Below are positions 36,628 to 45,872 of a stretch of 64,000 bases of DNA, one piece after another. The translations under genes and the position numbers were made by a program. The stretch is from Spirulina subsalsa PCC 9445 (GTDB taxonomy: Bacteria; Cyanobacteriota; Cyanobacteriia; Cyanobacteriales; Spirulinaceae): positions 1,877,725 to 1,941,724 of the forward strand of contig NZ_JH980292.1 in assembly GCF_000314005.1 (NCBI RefSeq). Direction: 5' to 3'. A model generated the notes under the pieces. It did no database searches, was not told the origin of the DNA, and saw only the letters and a list, made by a program, of their open reading frames with translations. Each line of letters opens with the position of its first letter. Within the stretch, counting starts at the first letter, position 1.

Positions 36628-39600
36628 ATGACTGCAAAAACCCCCAACCTAGCAACCCAATATGACCCCGTTGCCACAGAAGCGAAATGGCAACAATACT
36701 GGGAAGAACACCACGTTTTCCAAGCAGATCCCAGCGTCGGAGGAGAAACCTATAGTATTGTCATCCCCCCGCCCAACGTGACAGGCAGCCTGCACATGGG
36801 ACACGCTTTTAATACCTCCCTCTTGGATACCTTGGTGCGATACCATCGGATGCTGGGGAAAAATACGCTTTGTCTACCGGGGACAGATCATGCCAGTATT
36901 GCCGTTCAAACGATTTTAGAACGTCAATTGCGCGAAGAAGGAAAAACCCGCGACGATATTGGACGGGAGAAGTTTTTAGAACGGGCTTGGGCTTGGCGAG
37001 AAAGTTCCGGAGGAACTATTGTTAATCAATTGCGCCGTATTGGTCTTTCGGCGGACTGGAGCCGGGAACGCTTCACCATGGATTCTGGGGTGTCTGAGGC
37101 GGTGTTAGAGGCCTTTGTGCGCCTTTATGATGAAGGGTTGATCTATCGTGGCCAATATATGGTCAATTGGTGTCCCGCGTCTCAGTCGGCGGTGTCGGAT
37201 TTGGAAGTGGAAAATAAGGAAGTCGATGGCTTTTTGTGGTATCTGCGCTATCCCCTAAGTGATGGCACGGGGTCGGTGGAAGTGGCGACGACGCGGCCAG
37301 AAACCATGTTAGGGGATACGGGGGTGGCGGTGAATCCTAATGATCCTCGTTATAAGGCGTTAATCGGTAAAACGTTAACCTTGCCGATTGTGGGGCGAAA
37401 AATTCCTATTTTTGCCGATGAGTTGGTGGATCCAGAGTTTGGGACGGGCTGCGTTAAGGTGACTCCCGCCCATGATCCCAATGATTTTGAGATGGGAACG
37501 CGCCATCAGTTGCCGTTTATTAATATCCTCAATAGAGATGGCACGTTAAATGAAAATGCCGGGGAGTTTGCCGGACAAGACCGTTTCACCGCTCGGAAGA
37601 ATATTATTAAGCGGTTGGAGATGGACGCGGTGCTGTCGCGGGTGGAAGATTATCGCCATACGGTCCCCTATAGCGATCGCGGCAAAGTCCCCGTTGAACC
37701 CCTCCTTTCGACCCAGTGGTTCGTTAAAATCGAACCCCTCGCCCAAAAAGCCTTACAAGAACTGGATCAAAACAATTCCCCCTATTTTGTCCCTGAACGT
37801 TGGAAAAAGGTCTATCGGGATTGGTTGGTCAAGTTAAAAGATTGGTGTATTTCCCGTCAGTTGTGGTGGGGGCATCAAATTCCAGCTTGGTATGCGGTGA
37901 ATTTGACCCAAGGGGAAATTACCGACCATACCCCCTTTGTGGTAGCCCGGAGTGAAGTCGAAGCGTGGGAAAAAGCTAAGGCTAAATTTGGGGATGATGT
38001 GGAACTGATGCGGGATCCCGATGCCCTAGATACTTGGTTTTCCTCCGGTTTGTGGCCTTTCTCAACCATGGGCTGGCCCCAAGAAACCGAGGACTTGAGT
38101 CAATACTTCCCCAACTCTACCCTTGTGACTGGGTTTGATATTATTTTCTTCTGGGTCGCCCGGATGACGATGATGTCCCGGCATTTCACCGGACAAATGC
38201 CCTTTAAGGATGTGTATATTCATGGGCTGGTACGGGATGAAAACGGCAAGAAAATGTCGAAATCCGCCGGAAATGGGATTGATCCTCTGTTGTTAATCAA
38301 TCGCTATGGGGCCGATGCTCTACGCTATACCTTGATTAAGGAAGTGGCCGGGGCGGGGCAGGATATTAGCCTACAGTATGACCGCAAAACCGATGAGTCG
38401 GAATCGGTGGAGGCCTCGCGGAACTTTGCCAATAAACTCTGGAATGCGTCGCGGTTTGTGTTGATGAATTTGGACGGCAAACCCCCGCAAAAATTGGGGA
38501 TGCCCGATGTGCGAGGGTTGGAATTGAGCGATCGCTGGATTCTCTCCCGCTTTTATCAAGTCGTCGCCCAAACTCGCTCCCACTTGGATCAATACGGGTT
38601 AGGAGAAGCCGCCAAAGGCCTCTATGATTTCATTTGGGGCGACTTTTGCGACTGGTATATTGAACTGGTGAAACCCCGTCTCCGGCAAAGTAGCCATTCT
38701 AAATCCCGACGAGTGGCACAACAAACCCTCGGTTATGTCTTAGAAGGGATTCTCAAACTCCTTCATCCCTTCATGCCCCACATTACCGAGGAACTCTGGC
38801 ACACCCTCACCCAACAATCGGGGGAGGTTTTAGCCCTACAACCCTATCCCCAAGTGGACGAAGTGCTAACAGCCTATGACGAAAAACAGCCAAAACTATC
38901 AGAACCCGATACTTTAGCCTTTCTGACCCCAAAAACGGCGGATTATGACAATCCTGTTGTACAATTTCTGGCAGACTTGCCTGTTAACACCACCAACCTC
39001 CTAAAACACAATCGGCGATCGCTCTGGGTTCTCGGAGCCTTGATTCTGCTCTTGATGCTCCTGCGCTTTGTCTTTGCCGCCCTCGATGCCATCAACGACA
39101 TTCTCTTCTTAGAACCCGCCTTCCAATTAATTGGACTCCTCTATAGTGGCTGGTTTGTCTATCGTTATTGGGGACGAGTTGAGGATCGTCAGAAAACATG
39201 GGAACGGGGTAAAGCTTGGATCGGCAAAATGATCGACTTAACCCCCCATATTGCCCCCGAGACTCCCGCCATTTTTCCCTTAGAGGAGTCCACCCCACAA
39301 CCCACCTCACCAACAGCTTCAGTGTCCCCCCAAACGCTAATAGATCCTAAACTTGAACAGGATTTTGAGCTAATTATTAGTACAATTCGGGTTGTTCGCA
39401 ATTTGCGCGCTGAAGCGGGCATTAAACCCGGTGCAACGGTTTCCATGATTCTCCAAAGTGAGAACGAAACCGAGCGGGAGGTGTTAACCGCAGGTCAAGT
39501 TTATATCCAAGACGTTGGCAAAGGGGAAAAAGTCCAAATTACCCCCAGCTTAGATCAAGAATATGGACAGGCCTTTGCCGGAGTTGTCGGCACGATTCAA

Positions 39601-39828
39601 GTCCTGATTCCATTACAAGGGTTAGTTGACATTGAGGCGCTTTGTGCCAAGCTAGAAAAGGACTTGAGCAAGGTAGAGGGGGATGTGCAATCCCTCACGG
39701 CTCGTCTAAAAAATCCCAATTTTGTCAATAAAGCACCTGCCGCCGTCGTGCAAGGCACAAGGGACAGTCTAGCGGAAGCCGAACAACAAGCTAAAATTTT
39801 GCGCGATCGCTTGGTGCGTCTTCAATAA
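36628..39828 (+). CDS. valS: Valyl-tRNA synthetase with CAAD membrane domain
   Basis: 1066 residues against about 950 in E. coli. Charges tRNA-Val. HIGH motif [14 protein letters not shown] (about residues 50-63), class I editing domain (about 215-350), KMSKS in [10 protein letters not shown] (about 547), anticodon-binding domain to about 760, and a C-terminal coiled coil with [15 protein letters not shown] (about 1010). Inserted at about residues 790-870 is a CAAD domain: [20 protein letters not shown], then [23 protein letters not shown] domains in cyanobacterial aminoacyl-tRNA synthetases anchor the enzyme to thylakoid membranes. ATG at 36628. Confidence 0.96.
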   Translation: MTAKTPNLATQYDPVATEAKWQQYWEEHHVFQADPSVGGETYSIVIPPPNVTGSLHMGHAFNTSLLDTLVRYHRMLGKNTLCLPGTDHASIAVQTILERQLREEGKTRDDIGREKFLERAWAWRESSGGTIVNQLRRIGLSADWSRERFTMDSGVSEAVLEAFVRLYDEGLIYRGQYMVNWCPASQSAVSDLEVENKEVDGFLWYLRYPLSDGTGSVEVATTRPETMLGDTGVAVNPNDPRYKALIGKTLTLPIVGRKIPIFADELVDPEFGTGCVKVTPAHDPNDFEMGTRHQLPFINILNRDGTLNENAGEFAGQDRFTARKNIIKRLEMDAVLSRVEDYRHTVPYSDRGKVPVEPLLSTQWFVKIEPLAQKALQELDQNNSPYFVPERWKKVYRDWLVKLKDWCISRQLWWGHQIPAWYAVNLTQGEITDHTPFVVARSEVEAWEKAKAKFGDDVELMRDPDALDTWFSSGLWPFSTMGWPQETEDLSQYFPNSTLVTGFDIIFFWVARMTMMSRHFTGQMPFKDVYIHGLVRDENGKKMSKSAGNGIDPLLLINRYGADALRYTLIKEVAGAGQDISLQYDRKTDESESVEASRNFANKLWNASRFVLMNLDGKPPQKLGMPDVRGLELSDRWILSRFYQVVAQTRSHLDQYGLGEAAKGLYDFIWGDFCDWYIELVKPRLRQSSHSKSRRVAQQTLGYVLEGILKLLHPFMPHITEELWHTLTQQSGEVLALQPYPQVDEVLTAYDEKQPKLSEPDTLAFLTPKTADYDNPVVQFLADLPVNTTNLLKHNRRSLWVLGALILLLMLLRFVFAALDAINDILFLEPAFQLIGLLYSGWFVYRYWGRVEDRQKTWERGKAWIGKMIDLTPHIAPETPAIFPLEESTPQPTSPTASVSPQTLIDPKLEQDFELIISTIRVVRNLRAEAGIKPGATVSMILQSENETEREVLTAGQVYIQDVGKGEKVQITPSLDQEYGQAFAGVVGTIQVLIPLQGLVDIEALCAKLEKDLSKVEGDVQSLTARLKNPNFVNKAPAAVVQGTRDSLAEAEQQAKILRDRLVRLQ

Positions 39829-39873
39829 TCGCTCTCTGTTTGCTTAACCAATCACCCACAACGAACCAAGGCG

Positions 39874-40341
39874 ATGTTACACCTGGCACAAGTACAAAAA
39901 AAGTCGGCATCAGACGCACTAGAACTTAAATTATTGGCGGAACAAACCGCCGAGGATGTTTGGATTCTCGGTGAAGCTCAATCAATTCCTGTGGGGGATG
40001 AGGTCTTCGCGAATCCCCTCAGTGATGGTTTACTGGTTCTAGTGGAATTGAACGAAAATCACGAGATTTTGAAGATTGAAAACGCGGCCGACTGGGTGAT
40101 TGAACTGGTGCAGAAGGTGTCTAAAAATCAAAGTGCGGCCGCGAGTTGGTTAAGTGAAGCCGAAGCCCAAATTGAGCAGTGGCGGCAAGAACTCACCCTC
40201 AAAAGTCAGGAAATTAGCATTAAACTGTTAGAAGTGGAAACCCGCCGGGAGCAGATAGAAGACAGTTTACAGAAGGAAAAAGCCCAACTGGAAAAGGAAA
40301 AAGCCGAAATGAAAGCCAACTTGGGGGATAGTGAGCCGTAA
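39874..40341 (+). CDS. Unknown protein with C-terminal coiled coil
   Basis: 155 residues. The N-terminal half is globular (LHLAQVQKKSASDALELKLL, EDVWILGEAQSIPVGDEVF, LLVLVELNENHEILKIENAA); the C-terminal half from about 85 is a charged coiled coil ending EKAQLEKEKAEMKANLGD. No membrane segment. It resembles conserved cyanobacterial proteins of unknown role. It lies 45 bp after valS on the same strand, so is probably co-transcribed with it. Confidence 0.68.
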   Translation: MLHLAQVQKKSASDALELKLLAEQTAEDVWILGEAQSIPVGDEVFANPLSDGLLVLVELNENHEILKIENAADWVIELVQKVSKNQSAAASWLSEAEAQIEQWRQELTLKSQEISIKLLEVETRREQIEDSLQKEKAQLEKEKAEMKANLGDSEP

Positions 40342-40349
40342 ACGCAAGC

Positions 40350-43007
40350 CTAATCAACTTTGCGCACTCGTCCTGTGCTACCGTCCAACTCTACCCAGTC
40401 CCCATCCTGTAACCATTGGGTAATCCCGGGCAGAGAAATCACGGCCGGAAGACCTAACTCCCGAGAAACGATGGCCGCGTGGGATAATAAACTCCCTCGC
40501 TCGACTAATAACCCAATAGCGAGGGGAAAGAGTAAAATCCAACCGGGATCTGTGCGTTCTGCGACTAAGATTGTACCGGGTTGGAGGGGTGGGCGACTGG
40601 TCAAGGCTTGCTGGGGATTGGTGATGATGCGCACGGGACCCCGCACAATGCCGGGGGAACAGCCTAATCCTTGTTTGCTGTCGGTGGTGACGCTGGAAAC
40701 AGGGGTGAGGGGTGGGGCTGCCCGGTTTAAACTGGGGGGGCCGAAGGTGGCAATGCGATCGCCTAAACCAGAACTACGGCGATAATCCTCAAACTCGGCC
40801 TGACGTAGCACTACTAAATCTTTCACCCGATTACAGGTGCTAGTCCCCTCCAACAGGGCGAGAATTTCCCCCACTTCTAAGTAAAAAATATCCCGAGGCT
40901 GTTGTAACAGGTCAAGGGTATAAAACCGTTGCCCCAACTCTAAGAATAATTGCCGCGCTCGACCAAAAACCCGGGTTCGTTCAAAGCGCAGGTTTTCCCG
41001 TTGCCGTAACCGTTGCCGAGCATTGACTAACACCCATTTAAACAGCAAACGACGCAGGGGATAGCGGCGTAAAATTCGACGCACCCGCAAGGCCGCCGGC
41101 TCCGGGATACGAGTGAGGGCGGAGGAGGTGTGACGATGGATGGGGTGAGCCAAGGCCCCAATCGTCCGCAAGAGGGGCAGGGGATTTTCAGATAGGGTGG
41201 GGCTTTCTAGTTTCAGTTCGTCTAGGCAGCGATCGCTAAACTTGTGCAAATAGTCCTCATAGCTGGACTTAAACTCAGGAAACTGCTCAATAGCCCCTAG
41301 GATGCGCTCTAACGGCTCTTGACTCAACATTTCGATGAATTTGAGGTGAGGGGCAGCCAACGCCGCCATTGCGCGGATTCTCTGGGCGGGTTCCGCGCTA
41401 ATCATGCCCCCCCGTTGGGTCAGGAGGCCATTTTGTAGGGTGCCGTCCCTATCCTCACACCATTTCTCCGTTAACTGGCGCAACAGGCCATAGAAAATCA
41501 TGGCAAAAAAATCATTGAGGATGGGGGCATCCCAACGGGGCAGGAGTTGACGGGAGAGGGTGCGGTAATATTGGGCGAGGTCTTCTGGGGTCAGGGTGGA
41601 AAAGTCGGGGGTGTTGCTGAGAGTGCGCTGGAGACGACGGTTAAAACGGCGGATTTTTAGGGGCAGGAGGAGGTAGTTGAGGATTAAGCCCAGTAACGTC
41701 CGCAACAGGTGGCCGCTATCTTGGAGACGTTGGACCCAAGAACTTTGATTGAGACTTTGCACAATCTCCTCGGGTAGGGATTCCTTGACCCCCATCATTT
41801 GTTCCATAAAAGCCCGATTGAGGCGAAATCCGGGCAGGAGGGCTAGGACACGATACCAGTTGAGGAGATTGTAATAAATGCGCCCTTCTAGCAGCCCAAT
41901 CATGTTTTCAAAGGTGGTCTGATGTTCCGCAATCCGTCGGGGAGAAACCCCCATTAAGCGGCAAAATTGGCGGTAGACTTCCTCATAGGCTTGTCGGGCA
42001 AAGGAGAAGGTAAGGGGAGTTGTCACCCCACTATAACTTTCCGCAATGTTGCTATTATCCCAGAGACGGTAAACCCCGGTTGTGGGAGGGAGTGGGGGTA
42101 AAGCCGTAATGGGGCGGGCTTGGAGGATGTAGGTCTGTTGATTGACCCGGGCCCATTCGATATCTTGGGGACTGCCCAACTGATGGCTAATTTGCCGGGT
42201 CAGGGTGGCTAAACGCTGGAGTTGTTCATCGTTGAGGGTGGGACTGTGTAGAAGGTCGGCGGGCAGTTGACAGCGTTCGACTTCTCCCTGTTTGTTGAGG
42301 CGATAACAGAGGCGTTTTTCGGCGAGGTGACGCTGAATGATTTGGTTTTGGGGGTCGAGGAGAAAGTGATCTCCGTCCCACTCCCCGGAAACTAGGGCGT
42401 TGCCTAGACCGTAGACGGCGTTAATAGTCACCCAATTCCGTCGTCCGGTGATGGGGTCGGCAGCAAAGGATACCCCGGCCACGGTGGGATTAAGCATCTG
42501 CTGGATAATGACGGCCGGGGGGGTGGGAAGATGGGGGAGGCTTTGCTGTTGTCGGTAACTGAGGGTGCGATCGCTAAAGGCCGATTGCCAAACTTGGGCA
42601 ATTTTGCTATATAAATCCTCGGGGGCAACCCCCAGAAAACTCTCTAGTTGCCCGGCAAAAGATTGTTTTTCCCCGTCCTCCTCCACAGCCGAAGACCGCA
42701 CCGCAAACCGTCCCCCATAGGGAAATAATTCCGCTAACGCTTGTAAAATTTCTAACTTGACCCCATCCCCGACCTTTAACTCCCCCAGAAAGTCAGGGAG
42801 GGACTTGATTTGAGTCAGGGGCAGTTGGGCGAGGGTCTGAAATTGACCCCGCTGGACTTGGGTGAGACTGTCGAGGAAAGCGAGGGGGGTGAGAATGAAG
42901 CCCGTCGGGACGAGGAAGCCTTTTTGGTATAGTTGCGCGATCGCACAACCTTTTCCCCCCATTTGGGATGCGATCGCCTTATCCTGTAAACGGCAAATGT
43001 ATTTCAT
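40350..43007 (-). CDS. ATP-dependent dikinase, rifampicin-phosphotransferase-like domain order
   Basis: 885 residues. N-terminal PPDK/PEP-synthase ATP-grasp domain (residues 1-310: GGKGCAIAQLYQKGFLVP, FAVRSSAVEEDGEKQSFAGQ, DIEWARVNQQTYILQARPI), a long helical middle (310-780) and a C-terminal phosphohistidine domain (800-885) with the swivelling His in GSLLSHAAIVSRELGLPAV. PEP synthase has the order ATP-grasp, His, PEP-barrel; here the His domain is last and no PEP barrel is present, as in rifampicin phosphotransferases. Such enzymes transfer the ATP beta-phosphate to a hydroxyl. The middle domain would set the substrate, unknown here. It overlaps the UbiA gene by 29 bp, so the two are translationally coupled. 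Confidence 0.82.
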   Translation of the reverse strand: MKYICRLQDKAIASQMGGKGCAIAQLYQKGFLVPTGFILTPLAFLDSLTQVQRGQFQTLAQLPLTQIKSLPDFLGELKVGDGVKLEILQALAELFPYGGRFAVRSSAVEEDGEKQSFAGQLESFLGVAPEDLYSKIAQVWQSAFSDRTLSYRQQQSLPHLPTPPAVIIQQMLNPTVAGVSFAADPITGRRNWVTINAVYGLGNALVSGEWDGDHFLLDPQNQIIQRHLAEKRLCYRLNKQGEVERCQLPADLLHSPTLNDEQLQRLATLTRQISHQLGSPQDIEWARVNQQTYILQARPITALPPLPPTTGVYRLWDNSNIAESYSGVTTPLTFSFARQAYEEVYRQFCRLMGVSPRRIAEHQTTFENMIGLLEGRIYYNLLNWYRVLALLPGFRLNRAFMEQMMGVKESLPEEIVQSLNQSSWVQRLQDSGHLLRTLLGLILNYLLLPLKIRRFNRRLQRTLSNTPDFSTLTPEDLAQYYRTLSRQLLPRWDAPILNDFFAMIFYGLLRQLTEKWCEDRDGTLQNGLLTQRGGMISAEPAQRIRAMAALAAPHLKFIEMLSQEPLERILGAIEQFPEFKSSYEDYLHKFSDRCLDELKLESPTLSENPLPLLRTIGALAHPIHRHTSSALTRIPEPAALRVRRILRRYPLRRLLFKWVLVNARQRLRQRENLRFERTRVFGRARQLFLELGQRFYTLDLLQQPRDIFYLEVGEILALLEGTSTCNRVKDLVVLRQAEFEDYRRSSGLGDRIATFGPPSLNRAAPPLTPVSSVTTDSKQGLGCSPGIVRGPVRIITNPQQALTSRPPLQPGTILVAERTDPGWILLFPLAIGLLVERGSLLSHAAIVSRELGLPAVISLPGITQWLQDGDWVELDGSTGRVRKVD

Positions 43008-43902
43008 AGCGCAATAACAGGGGAATCACCCCCAACCCCAAATAGGTAAACAAAACCCACAATCCAGACATCAGATTAATCCATTTTGCACTTTTCCGCG
43101 TCGGATGATTAAAAAACGAATAGGCCACCACACTCGCCCCAACTCCTAACACCAACAAAATTAAATTCATCGGTCGCACAAAATCAATTTGTTTCGCCGT
43201 CCAAAACGTCGCCACAGCACTACAACAAATCACCGTCACCCACACCAAAACCGCATTATCCCGTCCCCACAACGCACTATAACTATCAACCCCCACCTCC
43301 TCATCATTCGGACCGCGAATCTTTCGCCCAATTTCTAAAATTAACCCATTCGTCGCCGTAGTCATTAAAAACCAAATCACCGCCGGAGGAATTGCACTAT
43401 TCATCAACAACCAATCACAAGCCGTCGCATACAAAGCAATCAGGGGGACAATCACATTATGGGTCAACAAATACGCCACCGGATGGGCTTTCAGGCGTTT
43501 ATACAAGAAAAAATCCTGACTCATTAACACAAAATAGAACCAAACCACACTTAAAAGAATCGCCAAACTGCGACTCATATAAAGTGCCAGTCCCAACTGA
43601 GCAAACAGACTAAAAACCCCCAACAATCCCAATTCCTTTAAACTCACCAACCCCCGAGGAACCGGACGATAAGGCCGATAAATCCGGTCATCATCAAAAT
43701 CTTTAAACTCATCCGTAATCCGCAACAGCAGAAAAAACAAAAACGTGCTAACGGCAGCCACCGTCAGAGATTCAAACGTCGGAAACTGTTCCCGCAATAA
43801 AGCCGAATAACTAACCGCAGACGTGCTAAAAACCAGAATCAGTATCCCATTACTAAAAAGGGGAAACCGTTCTTGTTGATAAATCCACCATCGCTTTAAC
43901 AT
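42979..43902 (-). CDS. UbiA-family prenyltransferase
   Basis: 307 residues, about nine membrane helices. Two Asp-rich motifs of UbiA enzymes bind prenyl diphosphate through Mg2+: RITDEFKDFDDDRIYRPYRP near residue 62-81 and GRKIRGPNDEEVGVDSYSA near 185. These transfer a prenyl chain to an acceptor (quinone ring, chlorophyllide, or glycerol phosphate). This one is not the usual ChlG, HPT, MenA or UbiA of quinone synthesis as far as I can judge. The downstream dikinase gene overlaps its 3' end by 29 bp. ATG at 43900-43902. Confidence 0.82.
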   Translation of the reverse strand: MLKRWWIYQQERFPLFSNGILILVFSTSAVSYSALLREQFPTFESLTVAAVSTFLFFLLLRITDEFKDFDDDRIYRPYRPVPRGLVSLKELGLLGVFSLFAQLGLALYMSRSLAILLSVVWFYFVLMSQDFFLYKRLKAHPVAYLLTHNVIVPLIALYATACDWLLMNSAIPPAVIWFLMTTATNGLILEIGRKIRGPNDEEVGVDSYSALWGRDNAVLVWVTVICCSAVATFWTAKQIDFVRPMNLILLVLGVGASVVAYSFFNHPTRKSAKWINLMSGLWVLFTYLGLGVIPLLLRYEIHLPFTG

Positions 43903-44097
43903 TATCAGATCCGGTGAAATCTAGGAGACGAAACAAACAAACGACCGAACAAACACAATTTGAGCAATCTGCTTAAGGAAAAAACATTCAACCAAACTCT
44001 AAGAGAAGAGCTTGAGCGAAACATCCCTCAGAAGGGACTGCACAATACTCTGTCCTTCCCTAGTGTAATCCAAAAAGCCCCCCCGTTGAGCATTTCC

Positions 44098-44523
44098 CTA
44101 GTCTTGTGTCCCCATTGCAACAGCCAACTCCCTCCCCCCCTCAATTTCCTCCTCCGTCCACCCTTTAGCCCCTAAGCGCCTGTCAATCTGACTCTCACTT
44201 AACCCCTTGTGTCTTGCCTGCCGGATATAATTCCCGAGAGCCTTCTGTTGAGGAGTCGGCCCCGCCGCCACTTCCTCACGAGTCCTAGACCATTGAGATG
44301 ATAACGACTCCACCACCATTAAACAGATTAAACCCACCGCAAAACAGACAGGCAGCCACAAAGCTAGACTAATTCCAAAGGTACAAATCACCGAAAAGAA
44401 AATAACAACCACAGCATTATTCACTCCCCCCACAGAAATAGACAACAGGACGAATACAATTAACGCCCCTAACGGAGTAGCCTTAAAAACCCGAGAAACC
44501 GTTTTTGGATTGTCATTAGTCAT
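44098..44523 (-). CDS. Small membrane protein with C-terminal helical domain
   Basis: 141 residues. Two or three hydrophobic helices (about 15-35, 38-70, including LGALIVFVLLSISVGG and LWLPVCFAVGLICLMVVESL) are followed by a charged C-terminal segment GNYIRQARHKGLSESQIDRR with LGAKGWTEEEIEG, a pattern seen in several SHOCT-like or short helical tails. Family not recognised. Same strand as its neighbours, 195 bp from the UbiA start and 79 bp from the next gene upstream. Confidence 0.6.
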   Translation of the reverse strand: MTNDNPKTVSRVFKATPLGALIVFVLLSISVGGVNNAVVVIFFSVICTFGISLALWLPVCFAVGLICLMVVESLSSQWSRTREEVAAGPTPQQKALGNYIRQARHKGLSESQIDRRLGAKGWTEEEIEGGRELAVAMGTQD

Positions 44524-44602
44524 AACGCAAAATTATCCGCAATATTCAAAACTGCAATGTCAAACAAAACGTCCCCTATCCCATTTAACCTAGGGTCAAA
44601 CC

Positions 44603-45634
44603 TCACAGACGATTATCTAGGGTAATTTCCCAGTAACGAATAAAAGAAATAATCAAACCCAAATAACAGGGCACCGCAAAAACTACCTCAATGGGAATGT
44701 TCAATTGCGGCACAGTAAAGCCAACAAAACTCGACATAGCACTATCTCCATACACTCGATAGCCTTGGTTAATTAACGCAGTTTCTAATAATAGAATAAA
44801 CGTTCCCGCAACACCTAACGCCAAGAAAAAACGCCCCCAAGTCGGATAGTGCAGGAAATATTTCTCTACAACCAAAGCCGTTACACCAATAATAGCCACC
44901 CAAGCGACAATCAAAACAACAGTAATATCAAATACTAAATAAGACCAACGAGGAAACCCTAAATTGTCCACAATTGGCTGCACCAACATCTCTAATAAAA
45001 ACACGGCCAACAAAGCTAGTCCAAGACTGCGTAACCAATTACGGTACTTAATCGGCACAAAAGGTTCATCGCCTAACACCAACATCCAGTATTTATGAAA
45101 AGCAATCACTAACCCTGTAAAGACAGGTGTGTAATAAAAAACCTCAACAATCGGCACACCAAAAACAAAGAGATTAACCATATCCCTCAAAACTTCTGGA
45201 GCATAGGAACGTATGCCAAGATTAACGACAATTATCTCCAAAATCGTCACTGCAACAATTAAAAAACCCAAATAGACTAAAAAACGTTTGGGGGTTTTCC
45301 ACCCACTAAACAGACGATCAACAACCGTAATAATCGTTAAAATTAAACCAGTCCAACAGAGCAATAAAATCCAACTCACATCATCGTAAATATACGCCCA
45401 TTCCCCCATATGATGATTATTCCACATCGGAGCAGTAAACAACTCAAACAACAAAACTCCAACCGCCATCGTAAGAAACTGCTGCCACCACTGCTTCTCA
45501 ATTTTCGAGATAAACCAAACGCTGGCAATAAAACCTAGGATTACAATTATCTCAAAAATAATAATCGGTAACGTCGCCGTTTTCGTAAAAGAACAAGCGG
45601 CGGCAAGGGGAAGAGAGGGGAGGATTAAGACCAT
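44603..45634 (-). CDS. Polytopic membrane protein with two homologous halves
   Basis: 343 residues, about nine to ten transmembrane helices. Halves align: GEWAYIYDDVSWILLLCWTG with PRWSYLVFDITVVLIVAWVA, and VPIVEVFYYTPVFTGLVIAF + HKYWMLVLGD with IPIEVVFAVPCYLGLIISFI + RYWEITLDN. So residues about 60-195 and 200-343 arose by tandem duplication. The shared Trp-x-Tyr and Pro-Ile-x-x-Val-Phe motifs could bind ligand (inference). I do not recognise the family; a carotenoid-type membrane enzyme is one possibility. No signal peptide cleavage site is evident, though LPLAAAC is near the start. Confidence 0.68.
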   Translation of the reverse strand: MVLILPSLPLAAACSFTKTATLPIIIFEIIVILGFIASVWFISKIEKQWWQQFLTMAVGVLLFELFTAPMWNNHHMGEWAYIYDDVSWILLLCWTGLILTIITVVDRLFSGWKTPKRFLVYLGFLIVAVTILEIIVVNLGIRSYAPEVLRDMVNLFVFGVPIVEVFYYTPVFTGLVIAFHKYWMLVLGDEPFVPIKYRNWLRSLGLALLAVFLLEMLVQPIVDNLGFPRWSYLVFDITVVLIVAWVAIIGVTALVVEKYFLHYPTWGRFFLALGVAGTFILLLETALINQGYRVYGDSAMSSFVGFTVPQLNIPIEVVFAVPCYLGLIISFIRYWEITLDNRL

Positions 45635-45872
45635 ATATTCTAACAGTCCAAAAAGGTTAAAAATTTAGAGCAAGTTTGGCTAAATCGTTCAACAGTAATC
45701 AGTGATGAGCATAGGTCATGAGAACTCGAATGAAGCGATTTTGATTAGGCATTATTTCCTAATATAGCAATTTCCCTACTGGCGAGGTACAGAGTCTCTA
45801 GTTTGAGGGAACAGAGCGTCTAACAAAGGTCTACCTCATGAGTCGCGAAAACACTATAATCGCAATAATTGT

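Noticed and set aside
43960-44175. 71-codon plus-strand frame in the gap before the small membrane protein
   Set aside because: Overlaps the 3' end of a minus-strand gene, Pro/Leu-rich tail from C-rich DNA, no recognised similarity.
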